This document shows positions 37,506 through 47,954 of a stretch of 64,000 nucleotides of DNA, piece by piece. The notes below the pieces were generated by a model. It worked only from the letters and a program-made list of their open reading frames with translations. It did no database searches and was not told the origin of the DNA. The position numbers and the translations under genes are program-made. The DNA comes from Rhodospirillaceae bacterium (lineage in GTDB: Bacteria; Pseudomonadota; Alphaproteobacteria; Rhodospirillales; UBA2165). Position 1 is the stretch's first letter. Each line of letters opens with the position of its first letter. Location: contig CANIGJ010000018.1 of NCBI GenBank assembly GCA_947467145.1, positions 1 through 64,000 of the forward strand, read 5' to 3'.

Positions 37506-39059
37506 CTAGTAAGACCGCGCAATAAGGATCTCTTCGACGCCCGGCTTGCCGGTGAAGATACACGGCTTGAAGGTTTTCGGCTGTGTCAAAGGTGCGTTAC
37601 GGATGGTGATCTTGAGCTGCGCCAACTGCGCCTCGATCTTCACCATCTCGTCGCCGTCGGGGCGGCACCAGGAGGCGCGCACCCAACCCGGATTATCGGT
37701 CGAGGGGCCGTCTTCGTCATCGCCGACGCTGGCGCCGAAGTGGGCTTTGAGTTCGTCCCAGCCCTTCACGCTGTCGGTGATACGCGACGCCATGCGTTCG
37801 CGCGCTTCCAGCAACATGCCGTTCTGCATGGCATCGAGAATACCGCCGACCTGCGCGACGAACTCGTCCTTCGTCAGCACGGTGCTTTGGGCCTTCTCGC
37901 CGTTATAAAGCTTGTCGCGGCGCAGATAGCTCACCTGCCCGCCACTCGCCTCGCGCCCACCGATCTCCACGATCAACGGCACGCCACGGCGCACGAGGTC
38001 CCAGCGCTTCTGGCTCGCGTTCTTGTCCTTGGTATCGATGCTGACACGAATGGGCGCGCCGAGCGTGGTCTGCTTGCGCAATTCCGCCTGCAACTCGTTG
38101 CAGTATTTGAGCAGATCGGCATCGGCCGGTTCATTGCGCAAGCGCGGCACGATGATGATCTGCTTGGGCGCGAGTGCCGGCGGCAGGCGCAGGCCATCGT
38201 CGTCGCCATGCGTCATGATCAAGCCGCCGATCAGGCGCGTCGAAACGCCCCAGCTCGTGGTGTGGGCGTGTTTCTCGGTGCCGTCCGCTGCCTGGAACTT
38301 AATGTTCTGCGCCTCGGCGAAGTGCGTGCCGAGATAATGCGACGTGCCGGCCTGCAGCGCCTTGCCGTCCTGCATCATCGCTTCGATGGAATAGGTATTG
38401 TCGGCGCCGGGGAAGCGTTCGTTGGCGGTCTTTTCGCCGACGACGACCGGCATGGCCATCACGGTCTCGACGAATTCGCGATAGACCTCGACCATGCGCA
38501 TGGTTTCGGCAAAGGCGTCGTCGCGATCGACATGCGCCGTATGGCCTTCCTGCCAGAGGAATTCCGCGGTGCGCAGGAACAGGCGCGTGCGCATTTCCCA
38601 GCGCACCACGTTGGCCCACTGATTGATCAGGATCGGCAGGTCGCGATAGGAGCTGACCCAATTGCGGAACGAATCGCCGATGATGGTTTCCGACGTCGGG
38701 CGCACGATCAGCGGTTCGGTCAATTCGGCATCCGGATCGGGCACCAGTTCACCGTTGATCTTCTTCAAGCGATGATGCGTGACGACCGCCATCTCCTTGG
38801 CGAAGCCTTCGACATGCTCGGCCTCCTTGGCGATGAAGGAGAGCGGAATGAACAAGGGGAAATAGCAATTCTCGTGCCCGGTTTCCTTGAACCGGCGATC
38901 GAGCCCCTGCTGGATCAATTCCCAAATGCCATAACCCCACGGCCGGATCACCATGCAGCCGCGCACCGCGGAATTTTCGGCCAAGTCAGCCTCGCGCACG
39001 ACTTCCTGATACCAGGCACTGAAATTGGCGGCGCGGGAGGTTTTCAACGCTCTTTGCAT
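37506..39059 (-). CDS. proS: Proline--tRNA ligase, eukaryote/archaeal-type
   Basis: 517-aa class II synthetase. The N-terminus (FSAWYQEVVREADLAE, SAVRGCMVIRPWGYGIWELI) and the extra C-terminal domain ending in a tyrosine (EEILIARSY) mark the type-3 form found in eukaryotes, archaea and some bacteria. The bacterial form with its editing insertion is not what is seen. Motif 2 is WEMRTRLFLRTAEFLWQEGH. Only two cysteines (SWC and KPC) occur in the C-terminal domain, so the four-cysteine zinc site is probably lost. It holds the position where relatives often carry bacterial-type proS next to lolC. Confidence 0.93.
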   Translation of the reverse strand: MQRALKTSRAANFSAWYQEVVREADLAENSAVRGCMVIRPWGYGIWELIQQGLDRRFKETGHENCYFPLFIPLSFIAKEAEHVEGFAKEMAVVTHHRLKKINGELVPDPDAELTEPLIVRPTSETIIGDSFRNWVSSYRDLPILINQWANVVRWEMRTRLFLRTAEFLWQEGHTAHVDRDDAFAETMRMVEVYREFVETVMAMPVVVGEKTANERFPGADNTYSIEAMMQDGKALQAGTSHYLGTHFAEAQNIKFQAADGTEKHAHTTSWGVSTRLIGGLIMTHGDDDGLRLPPALAPKQIIIVPRLRNEPADADLLKYCNELQAELRKQTTLGAPIRVSIDTKDKNASQKRWDLVRRGVPLIVEIGGREASGGQVSYLRRDKLYNGEKAQSTVLTKDEFVAQVGGILDAMQNGMLLEARERMASRITDSVKGWDELKAHFGASVGDDEDGPSTDNPGWVRASWCRPDGDEMVKIEAQLAQLKITIRNAPLTQPKTFKPCIFTGKPGVEEILIARSY

Positions 39060-39143
39060 ACGAATCCGTTCGGGTCAGGAACAGCCCGCCCATCAAGGCC
39101 GGCCGATTGTGTTCTTATTTGGGTTGGCGAGAGTACGGGGAGC

Positions 39144-40766
39144 CTAACGGCCGCTCAAGACCCGTCGGCATTGGGCCTGCATTTCCAGGCTGGCCTCGTT
39201 ATCGAGCGGTTGATCGTTGAAGGTCAGCTTGCCCGTCCGCACGTCGAATTTGACCTGCCCGGCGCTGCCTTCGGGGATATAGCCCTGCGTACTCGCGGCT
39301 GCCTCGGCGGCGCTCACGCTGGCCGATTGGCCACTCACCGGAATCCCGACCGCCGTCACGGCATCGCCCGCCACGCCGGCCGTCGTATTGGCCGAGGTCA
39401 GCAATGCGGTTTTGTCGGTGTCCGTCCCGGCCGCGGTCAGGGCCAGGCTCGCCGTCGTCGCGGCCGCCTGGACGGCCGAGGTCGCGAGGTTGGAGACGCT
39501 GGAGGCCGACGTCGCCGTCGCGGCGGCATTCGCCCGATCCCGCGCGGCCTTCGCCGCGGCCGAGATCGCCACGGTATCGGCTTGGGCCTGTTCATAGGCG
39601 GCCGTCTTGGTCACCACATTTGCCCGCGCCGTCTGTTCGGTCTCGCGCAAGGTCGCGTTGAACGGGTCGGCCGCGCGCGCGGTCTGTGCCGTCGTGAAGG
39701 CGGTCTCGGCGGTCGTCTTGGCGGTCAACGCGCTGGCTTCGATGCTCGCGGCCGATTGCGCTGTCGCATAAGCCTGCAAGGCGGCCGACTGAGCAGCCGA
39801 CACCGCCGTGGCATTGAAGCCGCTGCTATTGGTCGCCCCTGCCACGCCGGCGGTCGAGACCGATTTGGCCGCATCGATGGCTGCGCTTTGCGCGTTATTG
39901 CCGGCCGTCAACAAGGCCGCCTTGGTGGCGTCGGTTCCGGCCGCCGTCTGCGCCAGGCTGGCGGCGCTCGCCGCCGCCAGAACAGCCGTATTGGACAGGG
40001 ACGCGATTTCGTTTGCGGTCGAGGCTTTACCGGCGGCGTTTGCCGCAGCTTGTGCAGCCTTGGCGGCGGCGCTGATCGAGGCGTTGTCGGCCTGGGCCTG
40101 CGCATAGTTGGTCGCGGCGGTTTCCGCCGTGGTACGCGCGGAAATTTCATTGTCGCGCAGGGTGGTGTTCAACGGATCGGCCGCGCGTGCCGTCCGCGCA
40201 TTCGTCAACGCCGTCTCGGCATTGGTCTTAGCCGTCAGCGCGCTGGCCTCGATCGTCGCTGCAGCCGTAGCGGCATCGTTGGCTTTGGTCGCAGCGGTCG
40301 AGGCCGAACTCGCCGCACTTCTCGCCTTGTCAGCGGCCAGTGCTGCCGCGCTCGCCGCATTGGCGGCGGCGTTCTGGGTATTGCCCATATACTTGGCGAA
40401 ATCGATCTTCACATCGAAGGAAATGACGTCCGGCAGGCGGACCTGAGGCGTGACGCCGACATCGGCCGGGGCGACCTTCTTGCCCCGCACATCGACGCCC
40501 GGCTTGTATTCGACATTGGGGGCCGGCTGATAGGCCACGGCGCGACGGCAATCGGCGGAGCTGATTTTGACCTGCGACGGCTTGGGCCCAGGCGGCGGCA
40601 GGACTTCGGGCTTGGCGGCCGGCGGATTGACCTGGATCGGTTGGGTACGCGGCGGCGGATCGATATAAGGCCCCTGCTGTGCCAGCACCTCAGATAACAA
40701 GGCCGGGGCAAAAACGACAAAGCCCCCGGCAAGGATTGCCGAGGCCGAAACGGCAGTGCGGCGCAT
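39144..40766 (-). CDS. Secreted alanine-rich tandem-repeat protein of unknown function
   Basis: 540 aa from ATG 40766 (the longer frame adds unpatterned residues). A signal peptide ends near VLAQQ. A proline-rich linker (36-64) leads to a segment with CRRAVAYQPAPNVEYKPGVD (73-92). Residues 130-490 are Ala/Thr/Ser-rich, predicted helical, and contain a duplication with exact period 170: IEASALTAK at 172 and 342, ARAADP at 193 and 363, QAQAD at 223 and 393, TAAGTD at 274 and 444. The C-terminus (GQVKFDVRTGKLTFNDQPL and CRR) resembles the missing half of the N-terminal segment. Cys73 and Cys533 could pair. Function is unknown; a periplasmic rod or spacer is my inference. Confidence 0.8.
   Translation of the reverse strand: MRRTAVSASAILAGGFVVFAPALLSEVLAQQGPYIDPPPRTQPIQVNPPAAKPEVLPPPGPKPSQVKISSADCRRAVAYQPAPNVEYKPGVDVRGKKVAPADVGVTPQVRLPDVISFDVKIDFAKYMGNTQNAAANAASAAALAADKARSAASSASTAATKANDAATAAATIEASALTAKTNAETALTNARTARAADPLNTTLRDNEISARTTAETAATNYAQAQADNASISAAAKAAQAAANAAGKASTANEIASLSNTAVLAAASAASLAQTAAGTDATKAALLTAGNNAQSAAIDAAKSVSTAGVAGATNSSGFNATAVSAAQSAALQAYATAQSAASIEASALTAKTTAETAFTTAQTARAADPFNATLRETEQTARANVVTKTAAYEQAQADTVAISAAAKAARDRANAAATATSASSVSNLATSAVQAAATTASLALTAAGTDTDKTALLTSANTTAGVAGDAVTAVGIPVSGQSASVSAAEAAASTQGYIPEGSAGQVKFDVRTGKLTFNDQPLDNEASLEMQAQCRRVLSGR
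39297..39746 (-). repeat. Repeat copy 2 (residues 341-490)
   Basis: Second copy of the 510-base unit, aligned without gaps to copy 1 for about 125 residues by eye. Examples are SIEASALTAK, QTARAADPFN, ISAAAKAA and LALTAAGTDT. It diverges towards its end. Confidence 0.8.
39747..40256 (-). repeat. Repeat copy 1 (residues 171-340)
   Basis: First copy of the 510-base in-frame tandem duplication. Landmark segments are TIEASALTAK, RTARAADPLN, ISAAAKAA and LAQTAAGTDA, each exactly 170 residues before its partner in copy 2. Confidence 0.8.
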
Positions 40767-40777
40767 CGCGCCCCCCC

Positions 40778-41338
40778 TTATCCGGCCGTACCGGTCCTCA
40801 CGATGGAGCGCATCCAAGCAGGCTCCTTTTCGGCGATCCGCCGAGAAATGGGGCATTGATCCGTATGTGCGCCCGCGAGATAGCCAATGCTCATCAGGAA
40901 TTCTCCCACAACTTCCTTACCCATGAACGAGAAGGTCGCCCGGAAGAGTTTACACCATTCCATACGTGACAGGGGATGGTGCGCCTCAATCCAACGACCG
41001 AACCCGCCATAGGTTCCACGCAAGTCCTGGACCACTTTGGCATTCTGGATGATGGCTTCGATTTTGCGCCGGTTACGGATGATAGAAGGATCGTTCATCA
41101 GGCGCTCGATATCCTCCGGATCGAAGGCCGCGATCCGATCGACATGATAGTTCTCGAAGGCCAGCCGGAAGGCATCGCGCTTCTTCAGGATGATCAGCCA
41201 AGAGAGCCCGGCTTGGAAGATTTCGAGCGTCAAACGCTCGAACAATTGGGACTCGTCGTGAATGGGAAAACCGTATTCAAAATCGTGATACGGCCCATGA
41301 ACCGGATGACCCGGCGCGCTGTCGCAATAAGACGTCAT
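40778..41338 (-). CDS. tag: DNA-3-methyladenine glycosylase I
   Basis: 186-aa Tag-family base-excision enzyme removing 3-methyladenine. The family features are YHDFEYGFPIHDESQLFERL, the catalytic-pocket segment FQAGLSWLIILKKRDAFR, and RNRRKIEAIIQNAK. Zinc ligands are suggested by Cys and His near the N-terminus and by HTDQCP near the C-terminus. AGGAGA 6 bases upstream supports the start. It is not in an operon with repair genes here; it lies between DUF1467 and the repeat protein. Confidence 0.92.
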   Translation of the reverse strand: MTSYCDSAPGHPVHGPYHDFEYGFPIHDESQLFERLTLEIFQAGLSWLIILKKRDAFRLAFENYHVDRIAAFDPEDIERLMNDPSIIRNRRKIEAIIQNAKVVQDLRGTYGGFGRWIEAHHPLSRMEWCKLFRATFSFMGKEVVGEFLMSIGYLAGAHTDQCPISRRIAEKEPAWMRSIVRTGTAG

Positions 41339-41375
41339 TGGCGTCTCCTACACCCCCGGAGGTTTTCCTCTCGGT

Positions 41376-41410
41376 GATTGGAGTTAGCCAATCAGAACGG
41401 TTTTGGACAA
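41376..41410 (-). promoter_or_regulatory. Putative tag promoter with inverted repeat around the -10
   Basis: On the minus strand TTGTCC (41410-41405), a 17-base spacer and CTAACT (41387-41382) fit a promoter. The -10 forms the loop of the perfect inverted repeat GATTGG-N6-CCAATC (41376-41393), a possible repressor site. Confidence 0.4.
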
Positions 41411-41452
41411 TGCAAAAAATGCGCCCCCCGGCTGCGGAATCGCATAGCTCGA

Positions 41453-41683
41453 CTACTGAAGTTTGATCAGGTCGTAACGGTCGATGATGAAGACCACCAA
41501 CCACACCGCCAAGGCCACGAAGGTATTGATGATCAGCTTCAGGCCGATCCGCGATTGTTTGGGCGCCCCGGGATCGTTGCCCTGGGTCACCGCATCCTCG
41601 GTCCGCACACCGAAGGGCAGGACGCAGAACAAGGTCGTCCACCAGATCACGAAATAGACCGCAAGGTGCGTTATCCAGCCCAT
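41453..41683 (-). CDS. DUF1467 family membrane protein
   Basis: 76 aa with two membrane helices (about 5-25 and 50-69). The family's sequence VYFVIWWTTLFCVLPFGVRT is present, followed by a short polar loop. DUF1467 proteins are found almost only in alphaproteobacteria, typically next to the RNase J gene, as here (19-base gap). Function is unknown. Confidence 0.9.
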   Translation of the reverse strand: MGWITHLAVYFVIWWTTLFCVLPFGVRTEDAVTQGNDPGAPKQSRIGLKLIINTFVALAVWLVVFIIDRYDLIKLQ

Positions 41684-41702
41684 AGCGTTTCCTTATATAC
41701 GA

Positions 41703-43379
41703 TCACACGCGGACCACATGAATACTGGCGATCGGCTGCTTGCCATGCGAGTCCCGCAAGGATCGCCGTACGGCGCGGCGCGCCGTCTCGGCCACTTTTT
41801 CGTTATCGCGCAGATCGGCGTGCGACATATCATCCAGGGCATCCTCGATATCGTCGCCGATCTTTTCGGTCACAAATGCCGCCTCGTCGTCGTCGATCAG
41901 GCCATGAAACGTGATCAAGGGATCATCGACCATCTTGCCGTTCTTATCGAGAACCAGGGTCACCACGGCCGAGCCGCCCTGGAGAATCTTAGCGCGCTCC
42001 TTGAGGACCTGACCGCGCAGCGGCACCAGCCGGTGCCCATCGACCGCGAGCCGACCGACCGGGACCTCATCGACCAATTGCGGCGTCCCGGGCGCCAAAC
42101 GCGCCATGGCTCCATTATGCATCAGGAGGCCTTCGGGCACTTGGCAGTCACGCGCGATTTCCAGATGTTTCGCCAGATGGCGCGGCTCGCCATGCACCGG
42201 GATCGAAATGCGCGGACGGATCAGTTGATACATGCGCACCAGTTCGTCCTGCGCCGGATGTCCGGACACATGGATCTCGTCATCGTCGGTCGTGATCACC
42301 CGCACGCCGCGCTGCACCAGACGGTTATGGATACGCCCGATGGCGAGTTCGTTGCCCGGGATGATGCGCGACGAAAAGATGACGGTATCGCCTTTATCAA
42401 GCTCCACCATTTTATGTTCGTTCGCCGCAATGCGGGCCAAGGCAGCGCGCGGCTCGCCCTGACTACCGGTGACGATATAAAGCACCTCGTCATCTGGAAT
42501 GTGATGGGCGCGTTCGGGTTCGATGAAGCGCGGTAGATCGGATAGATACCCCGTCTCGCGCGCCGCGGAATCGATCCGCCACAACGAACTACCGACCATG
42601 CTGACCGCGCGGCCATTGGCGGTGGCGGCGAGATAGATCGTTTTGAGGCGCGCGACATTAGACGCGAAACACGTCACCGCGACGCGCCCGGTGCAGCCGG
42701 CGATCAGGTCGGTCAGGTTCTGCAGCAAGCCCGCTTCCGATCCGGACGTGCCCGGCACGAAGACGTTGGTCGAGTCGCCGACCAATGCCAGCACACCTTC
42801 GTCGCCGACCGCGCGCAGAGCGTCCATATCTGTTGTCGGCCCGACGACGGGATCGGGATCGAATTTCCAATCGCCGGTATGAAAAATGACGCCGTGCGGC
42901 GTGCGCAGCACGACAGCATTGGGCTCGGGCATGGAATGCGTGAGCGTCAGGAATTCCAATGCGAACGGCCCAATATCGAACTTGGCGTTCATCGGCAGTT
43001 CGATGATCTCAACCTTGGCAGAATCCGGATCGTAGGCGAGCTTGCGGCGCAACAAAGCGGCCGTGAACGGCGAGGCATAGACCGGACATTTCAGCTTGTT
43101 CCATAGATACGGAACCGCGCCCAGGTGATCTTCGTGACCATGCGTCAGAACGATACCAAGCAGACGATCGCGACGTTGTTCGAGGAACGTCACATCCGGC
43201 ACGATGACATCGATCGACGGCGTGGTGTCGTCGCCGAAGGTGATACCGAGATCGATGACCAGCCAATCGGCGTCGTCGGGCGTGCCGAAGCCGTAACAAT
43301 TGACGTTCATGCCGATTTCTTCGGTTCCGCCCAAAGGCAGGAACAGCAGCTGCGGGTCTGCCTTGGGTGTCAGGGCCAT
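41703..43379 (-). CDS. rnj: Ribonuclease J
   Basis: 558 aa from ATG 43379, whose A is also the last base of the coaX stop (TGATG). It is a metallo-beta-lactamase/beta-CASP nuclease with the zinc motif HGHEDH at 80-85, a further ligand in FHTGDWKFD, the beta-CASP block SGHPAQDEL and the C-terminal HGEPRHLAKHL. RNase J combines 5-prime exonuclease and endonuclease activity in RNA decay and rRNA maturation. The rnj-coaX-birA run after nuoN is conserved in the class. Confidence 0.95.
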   Translation of the reverse strand: MALTPKADPQLLFLPLGGTEEIGMNVNCYGFGTPDDADWLVIDLGITFGDDTTPSIDVIVPDVTFLEQRRDRLLGIVLTHGHEDHLGAVPYLWNKLKCPVYASPFTAALLRRKLAYDPDSAKVEIIELPMNAKFDIGPFALEFLTLTHSMPEPNAVVLRTPHGVIFHTGDWKFDPDPVVGPTTDMDALRAVGDEGVLALVGDSTNVFVPGTSGSEAGLLQNLTDLIAGCTGRVAVTCFASNVARLKTIYLAATANGRAVSMVGSSLWRIDSAARETGYLSDLPRFIEPERAHHIPDDEVLYIVTGSQGEPRAALARIAANEHKMVELDKGDTVIFSSRIIPGNELAIGRIHNRLVQRGVRVITTDDDEIHVSGHPAQDELVRMYQLIRPRISIPVHGEPRHLAKHLEIARDCQVPEGLLMHNGAMARLAPGTPQLVDEVPVGRLAVDGHRLVPLRGQVLKERAKILQGGSAVVTLVLDKNGKMVDDPLITFHGLIDDDEAAFVTEKIGDDIEDALDDMSHADLRDNEKVAETARRAVRRSLRDSHGKQPIASIHVVRV

Positions 43380-44158
43380 CAGCTCTGCGGCCGATTGCGG
43401 CGATGAATGGCGTAAAGTCCGCGCAAGGTCAGATCCAGATCGCAATGATCGATCACGTCAGTCGTTTCCTCAAACAGGGGAGCCAATCCGCCGGTGGCGA
43501 TCACGGTGAAGTCCCGGCCAGATTCCTTGGAGATGCGTGCCGCGATGCCTTCGATCATGCCAACGTGCCCCCAGAAGATACCGGACTTCATGGCGCCGAC
43601 CGTGCTAGTGCCGATGACCTTGTCAGGTTTTTCGACCGCGACACGCGGCAATTGGGCGGCGCCCATATGCAGGGCTTCGAGCGACAGGTTAAGACCGGGA
43701 TAGATAACGCCGCCGCGATAATTGCCGTCGCCATCCACGACATCGAAGGTCGTCGCGGTGCCGAAATCCAAAACCAGAACCGCGCCCGTATAGGACAGGT
43801 GGGCCGCAACCGCATTGCAGATGCGATCCGCGCCGACCTCGCGCGGATTGTCCATCATCACCTTGATCCCGAGATCGAGCGCCGGGTCACCGATCACGAG
43901 CGGATCGCAATCGAAATATTTGCGACAGAGACTTTTCAGGTTGAAGAGGTTGGCCGGTACCACGGTTGCGATGATGGCGCTGTCGATCTTCGTGCGATCA
44001 ATACCGTCGATTTCCATCAACTGGCGCAGCCACATGCCGAACTCATCCGCCGTGCGGTTGACGTTGGTCGCCGCGCGCCACTGACAAGCGATCGTCCCAT
44101 CGTCGTTGAAAACGGCAAATACAATGTTGGTATTGCCGGAATCGATAGTCAGCATCAT
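43379..44158 (-). CDS. coaX: Type III pantothenate kinase
   Basis: 259 aa from ATG 44158 (an adjacent ATG at 44155 is possible); the longer frame is unpatterned. It phosphorylates pantothenate in the first step of coenzyme A synthesis. Motifs of the ASKHA fold are MLTIDSGNTNIVFAVF at the start, GADRICNAVAAH, VLDFGTATTFDVV and GGVIYPGLNLSLEALHMGAA. It is four bases downstream of birA and overlaps rnj by one base. Confidence 0.95.
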   Translation of the reverse strand: MMLTIDSGNTNIVFAVFNDDGTIACQWRAATNVNRTADEFGMWLRQLMEIDGIDRTKIDSAIIATVVPANLFNLKSLCRKYFDCDPLVIGDPALDLGIKVMMDNPREVGADRICNAVAAHLSYTGAVLVLDFGTATTFDVVDGDGNYRGGVIYPGLNLSLEALHMGAAQLPRVAVEKPDKVIGTSTVGAMKSGIFWGHVGMIEGIAARISKESGRDFTVIATGGLAPLFEETTDVIDHCDLDLTLRGLYAIHRRNRPQS

Positions 44159-44162
44159 GGCG

Positions 44163-44948
44163 CTACACCCTGCCCGACGCGGCTGTTGCCGCAGGCTCGG
44201 CGAAATATACATCACCCGCCGCAACACGATGCAACGCCCCATCCTCGCCCATCAGGATCAAGGTGCCGTCGGCATCGAGATCCTCGAACATGCCGGTCAG
44301 GGTTGCGGTCGGCAGCCGCACATTCATCTTGGTGCCTTTGGGATGCGCCCGGGCTAGCCAAGCGTCGCGCACAGGGGCGAAGCCTTCCGCCTTCCAATGG
44401 CGATACCAGAGATCGAATTGACCGCAAAACCCCGCCAGCACGTCGTCGACGGCCAATTGAAAGCCCGAAGCGGCAACGATGGAAATCGCCGGGAACGGAA
44501 CATTCTCGGGAAAGTGAGCGATATTGATCCCGCAGCCGATGACCAACCAACCATCGTTCTTGGCGCTATTACCGCCCGCTTCCAACAAAATGCCCGCAAC
44601 CTTACGTTCGTCCATCAGCACGTCGTTCGGCCATTTGAGCATGGCGCGCGTTGATGGCGCCGCCGGTTCGATCGCTTCAATGGCTGCCAGAGCAGCGGCA
44701 AAACCAAGTTGCGCGATCTGCGATACGGGTTTGGCCGGCCGGAGAAGGATGGAGCAGTAAAGATTGCCGAGCGGCGACATCCAGTTGCGATCCTGGCGAC
44801 CCCTGCCCTGGGTTTGACGGCGCGCCCACACAACTGTGCCTTCGGGCGCGCCTTCGGCGGCCAGGCGTTTCGCTTCGTCGTTGGTGCTGCCGACGGTCTC
44901 GAAGGCTGCCAGCCGGTATCCCGGCGGCAGGCTTACGCTTGTCGTCAT
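44163..44948 (-). CDS. birA: Biotin--[acetyl-CoA-carboxylase] ligase
   Basis: 261 aa. It attaches biotin to the carboxyl carrier protein. Key motifs are GSTNDEAKRL, the biotinyl-AMP loop QTQGRGRQDRNW and LKWPNDVLMDERKVAGILLE. No N-terminal DNA-binding domain is present, so it is a class I ligase and not a repressor. It overlaps nuoN by 4 bases, so it is probably co-transcribed with the nuo operon. Confidence 0.95.
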   Translation of the reverse strand: MTTSVSLPPGYRLAAFETVGSTNDEAKRLAAEGAPEGTVVWARRQTQGRGRQDRNWMSPLGNLYCSILLRPAKPVSQIAQLGFAAALAAIEAIEPAAPSTRAMLKWPNDVLMDERKVAGILLEAGGNSAKNDGWLVIGCGINIAHFPENVPFPAISIVAASGFQLAVDDVLAGFCGQFDLWYRHWKAEGFAPVRDAWLARAHPKGTKMNVRLPTATLTGMFEDLDADGTLILMGEDGALHRVAAGDVYFAEPAATAASGRV

Positions 44949-46420
44949 CCGCCCAGCAACGAGGCTGTGGCGCGCGTCGCCCCGGCGATCAACGGCACGG
45001 GGAAGAGAATGAAGAAGGTCACGAAGATGAACGAGATGACGAGGATGCTCTTCATCTCCATCCCAATCGGGCTGTCGAAGGCTTCGTCAGCCGCGTCGAA
45101 ATACATCACCTTCACGATGCGGATGTAATAGAAGGCCGCCACCACGCTGGCCAGCACGCCGATGATGGCGAGCGGGAACAAACCCGCCTGCACGGCCGAT
45201 TGGAAGATATACAACTTGCCCAGGAAGCCGGCGAACGGCGGGATACCCGCCATCGAGAACATGAACACGCCGAGGCAGAGCGCCATCAAAGGATTGGTTT
45301 TCGACAGACCGGCTAGGCCGTCGATATCTTCGATCATGCGGCCGCCACGGCGCATCGTCAGGATGACGGCGAAGGTGCCGACATTCATGAACACGTAGAT
45401 CGCGAGGAAGATGAGCATATTGCGGATGCCGTCGGCGCGGATGACCGGATCGGCGGCTTCGGCCGCAACCGCGAGGCCGATCAGCGCATAACCCATATTA
45501 CCGATGGAGGAATAGGCCATCAGGCGCTTGATGTTGCGCTGATTGATGGCGGCGACCGCGCCCAGGATCATCGAGGCGATCGAGATAAAGATGACGATCT
45601 GCTGCCACTGGCCGCCGAGATCGCCGAACGGGCCGACCATGACGCGGATCAACAGGCCCATGGCCGCGATCTTGGGTGCGACGGCAAAGAGAGCCGTCAC
45701 CGGCGTCGGCGCGCCCTCATAAACGTCGGGCGTCCACATATGGAACGGCACGGCTGAGACCTTGAAGGCCAGTCCCGCCAGGATGAACACGATACCGACG
45801 ATAACGCCGGTCGGTGCGCCGCCATGCGCGAACAGATCGGCGAGCGGTACGAAGCCGGTCGTGCCGGCGAAGCCGTACACCAGCGACATGCCGTACAGCA
45901 GCATGCCGGAAGCCAAGGCGCCGAGGACGAAATATTTGAGGCCCGCTTCGGCGGAACGCGTACCGTCGCGTTGGAACGACGCAATGACGTACAGCGCCAG
46001 GCTCTGCAATTCGAGGCCGAGATACAGCGCGATGAAGTCGTTGGCCGACACCATCATGATCATGCCGAGCGTGGCGAGCATGACCAGGATCGGGAATTCA
46101 AAACGGTCGATCTCGTGGCGGATCAGGTATTCCTTCGCCATAAAGACGACGGCGGCGGCCGAAACCAGGATCATCACCTTCATGAAGGCGGCAAAGCCGT
46201 CGAAGATGAAGGTTTCGCCGAAGGTCATGCGGCTGGCCTTGTTCATCGACAGCACGATACCGGCCGTGACGAGCAGCGCTAGTACGCCGCCGTAGCTGGT
46301 GACGCGCGCGGCCGAACGCTCGTTCATGAACGCACCGGTAACGAGCAGCGCCATCGCGGCGAGAGCCAGGAAAATCTCCGGCGCGGCCAGGGCGAAATTG
46401 GGAACAACGGCGATCGGCAT
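44945..46420 (-). CDS. nuoN: NADH-quinone oxidoreductase subunit N
   Basis: 491-aa antiporter-like membrane subunit of complex I. About 14 helices; the proton-path helix has EYLIRHEIDRFEFPIL and the conserved segment PFHMWTPDVYEGAPTPVTA with the essential lysine in FKVSAVPFH. It is last of the 14 nuo genes and ends overlapping birA. The 9 bases to nuoM indicate one transcript. Confidence 0.96.
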   Translation of the reverse strand: MPIAVVPNFALAAPEIFLALAAMALLVTGAFMNERSAARVTSYGGVLALLVTAGIVLSMNKASRMTFGETFIFDGFAAFMKVMILVSAAAVVFMAKEYLIRHEIDRFEFPILVMLATLGMIMMVSANDFIALYLGLELQSLALYVIASFQRDGTRSAEAGLKYFVLGALASGMLLYGMSLVYGFAGTTGFVPLADLFAHGGAPTGVIVGIVFILAGLAFKVSAVPFHMWTPDVYEGAPTPVTALFAVAPKIAAMGLLIRVMVGPFGDLGGQWQQIVIFISIASMILGAVAAINQRNIKRLMAYSSIGNMGYALIGLAVAAEAADPVIRADGIRNMLIFLAIYVFMNVGTFAVILTMRRGGRMIEDIDGLAGLSKTNPLMALCLGVFMFSMAGIPPFAGFLGKLYIFQSAVQAGLFPLAIIGVLASVVAAFYYIRIVKVMYFDAADEAFDSPIGMEMKSILVISFIFVTFFILFPVPLIAGATRATASLLGG

Positions 46421-46429
46421 ATGACGCTC

Positions 46430-47950
<1,521 letters not shown>

Positions 47951-47954
47951 GGCT

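Noticed and set aside
37740..40697. 985-aa plus-strand frame opposite proS and the repeat protein
   Set aside because: Striking length, but the Gly/Arg-rich part is the complement of alanine codons on the minus strand, and the rest is antisense to ProRS catalytic motifs.
39144..40766. Alanine-rich region as a frameshifted or non-coding repeat
   Set aside because: It has a signal peptide, a continuous frame through both copies, and ordered flanks, so a real protein is the simpler reading.
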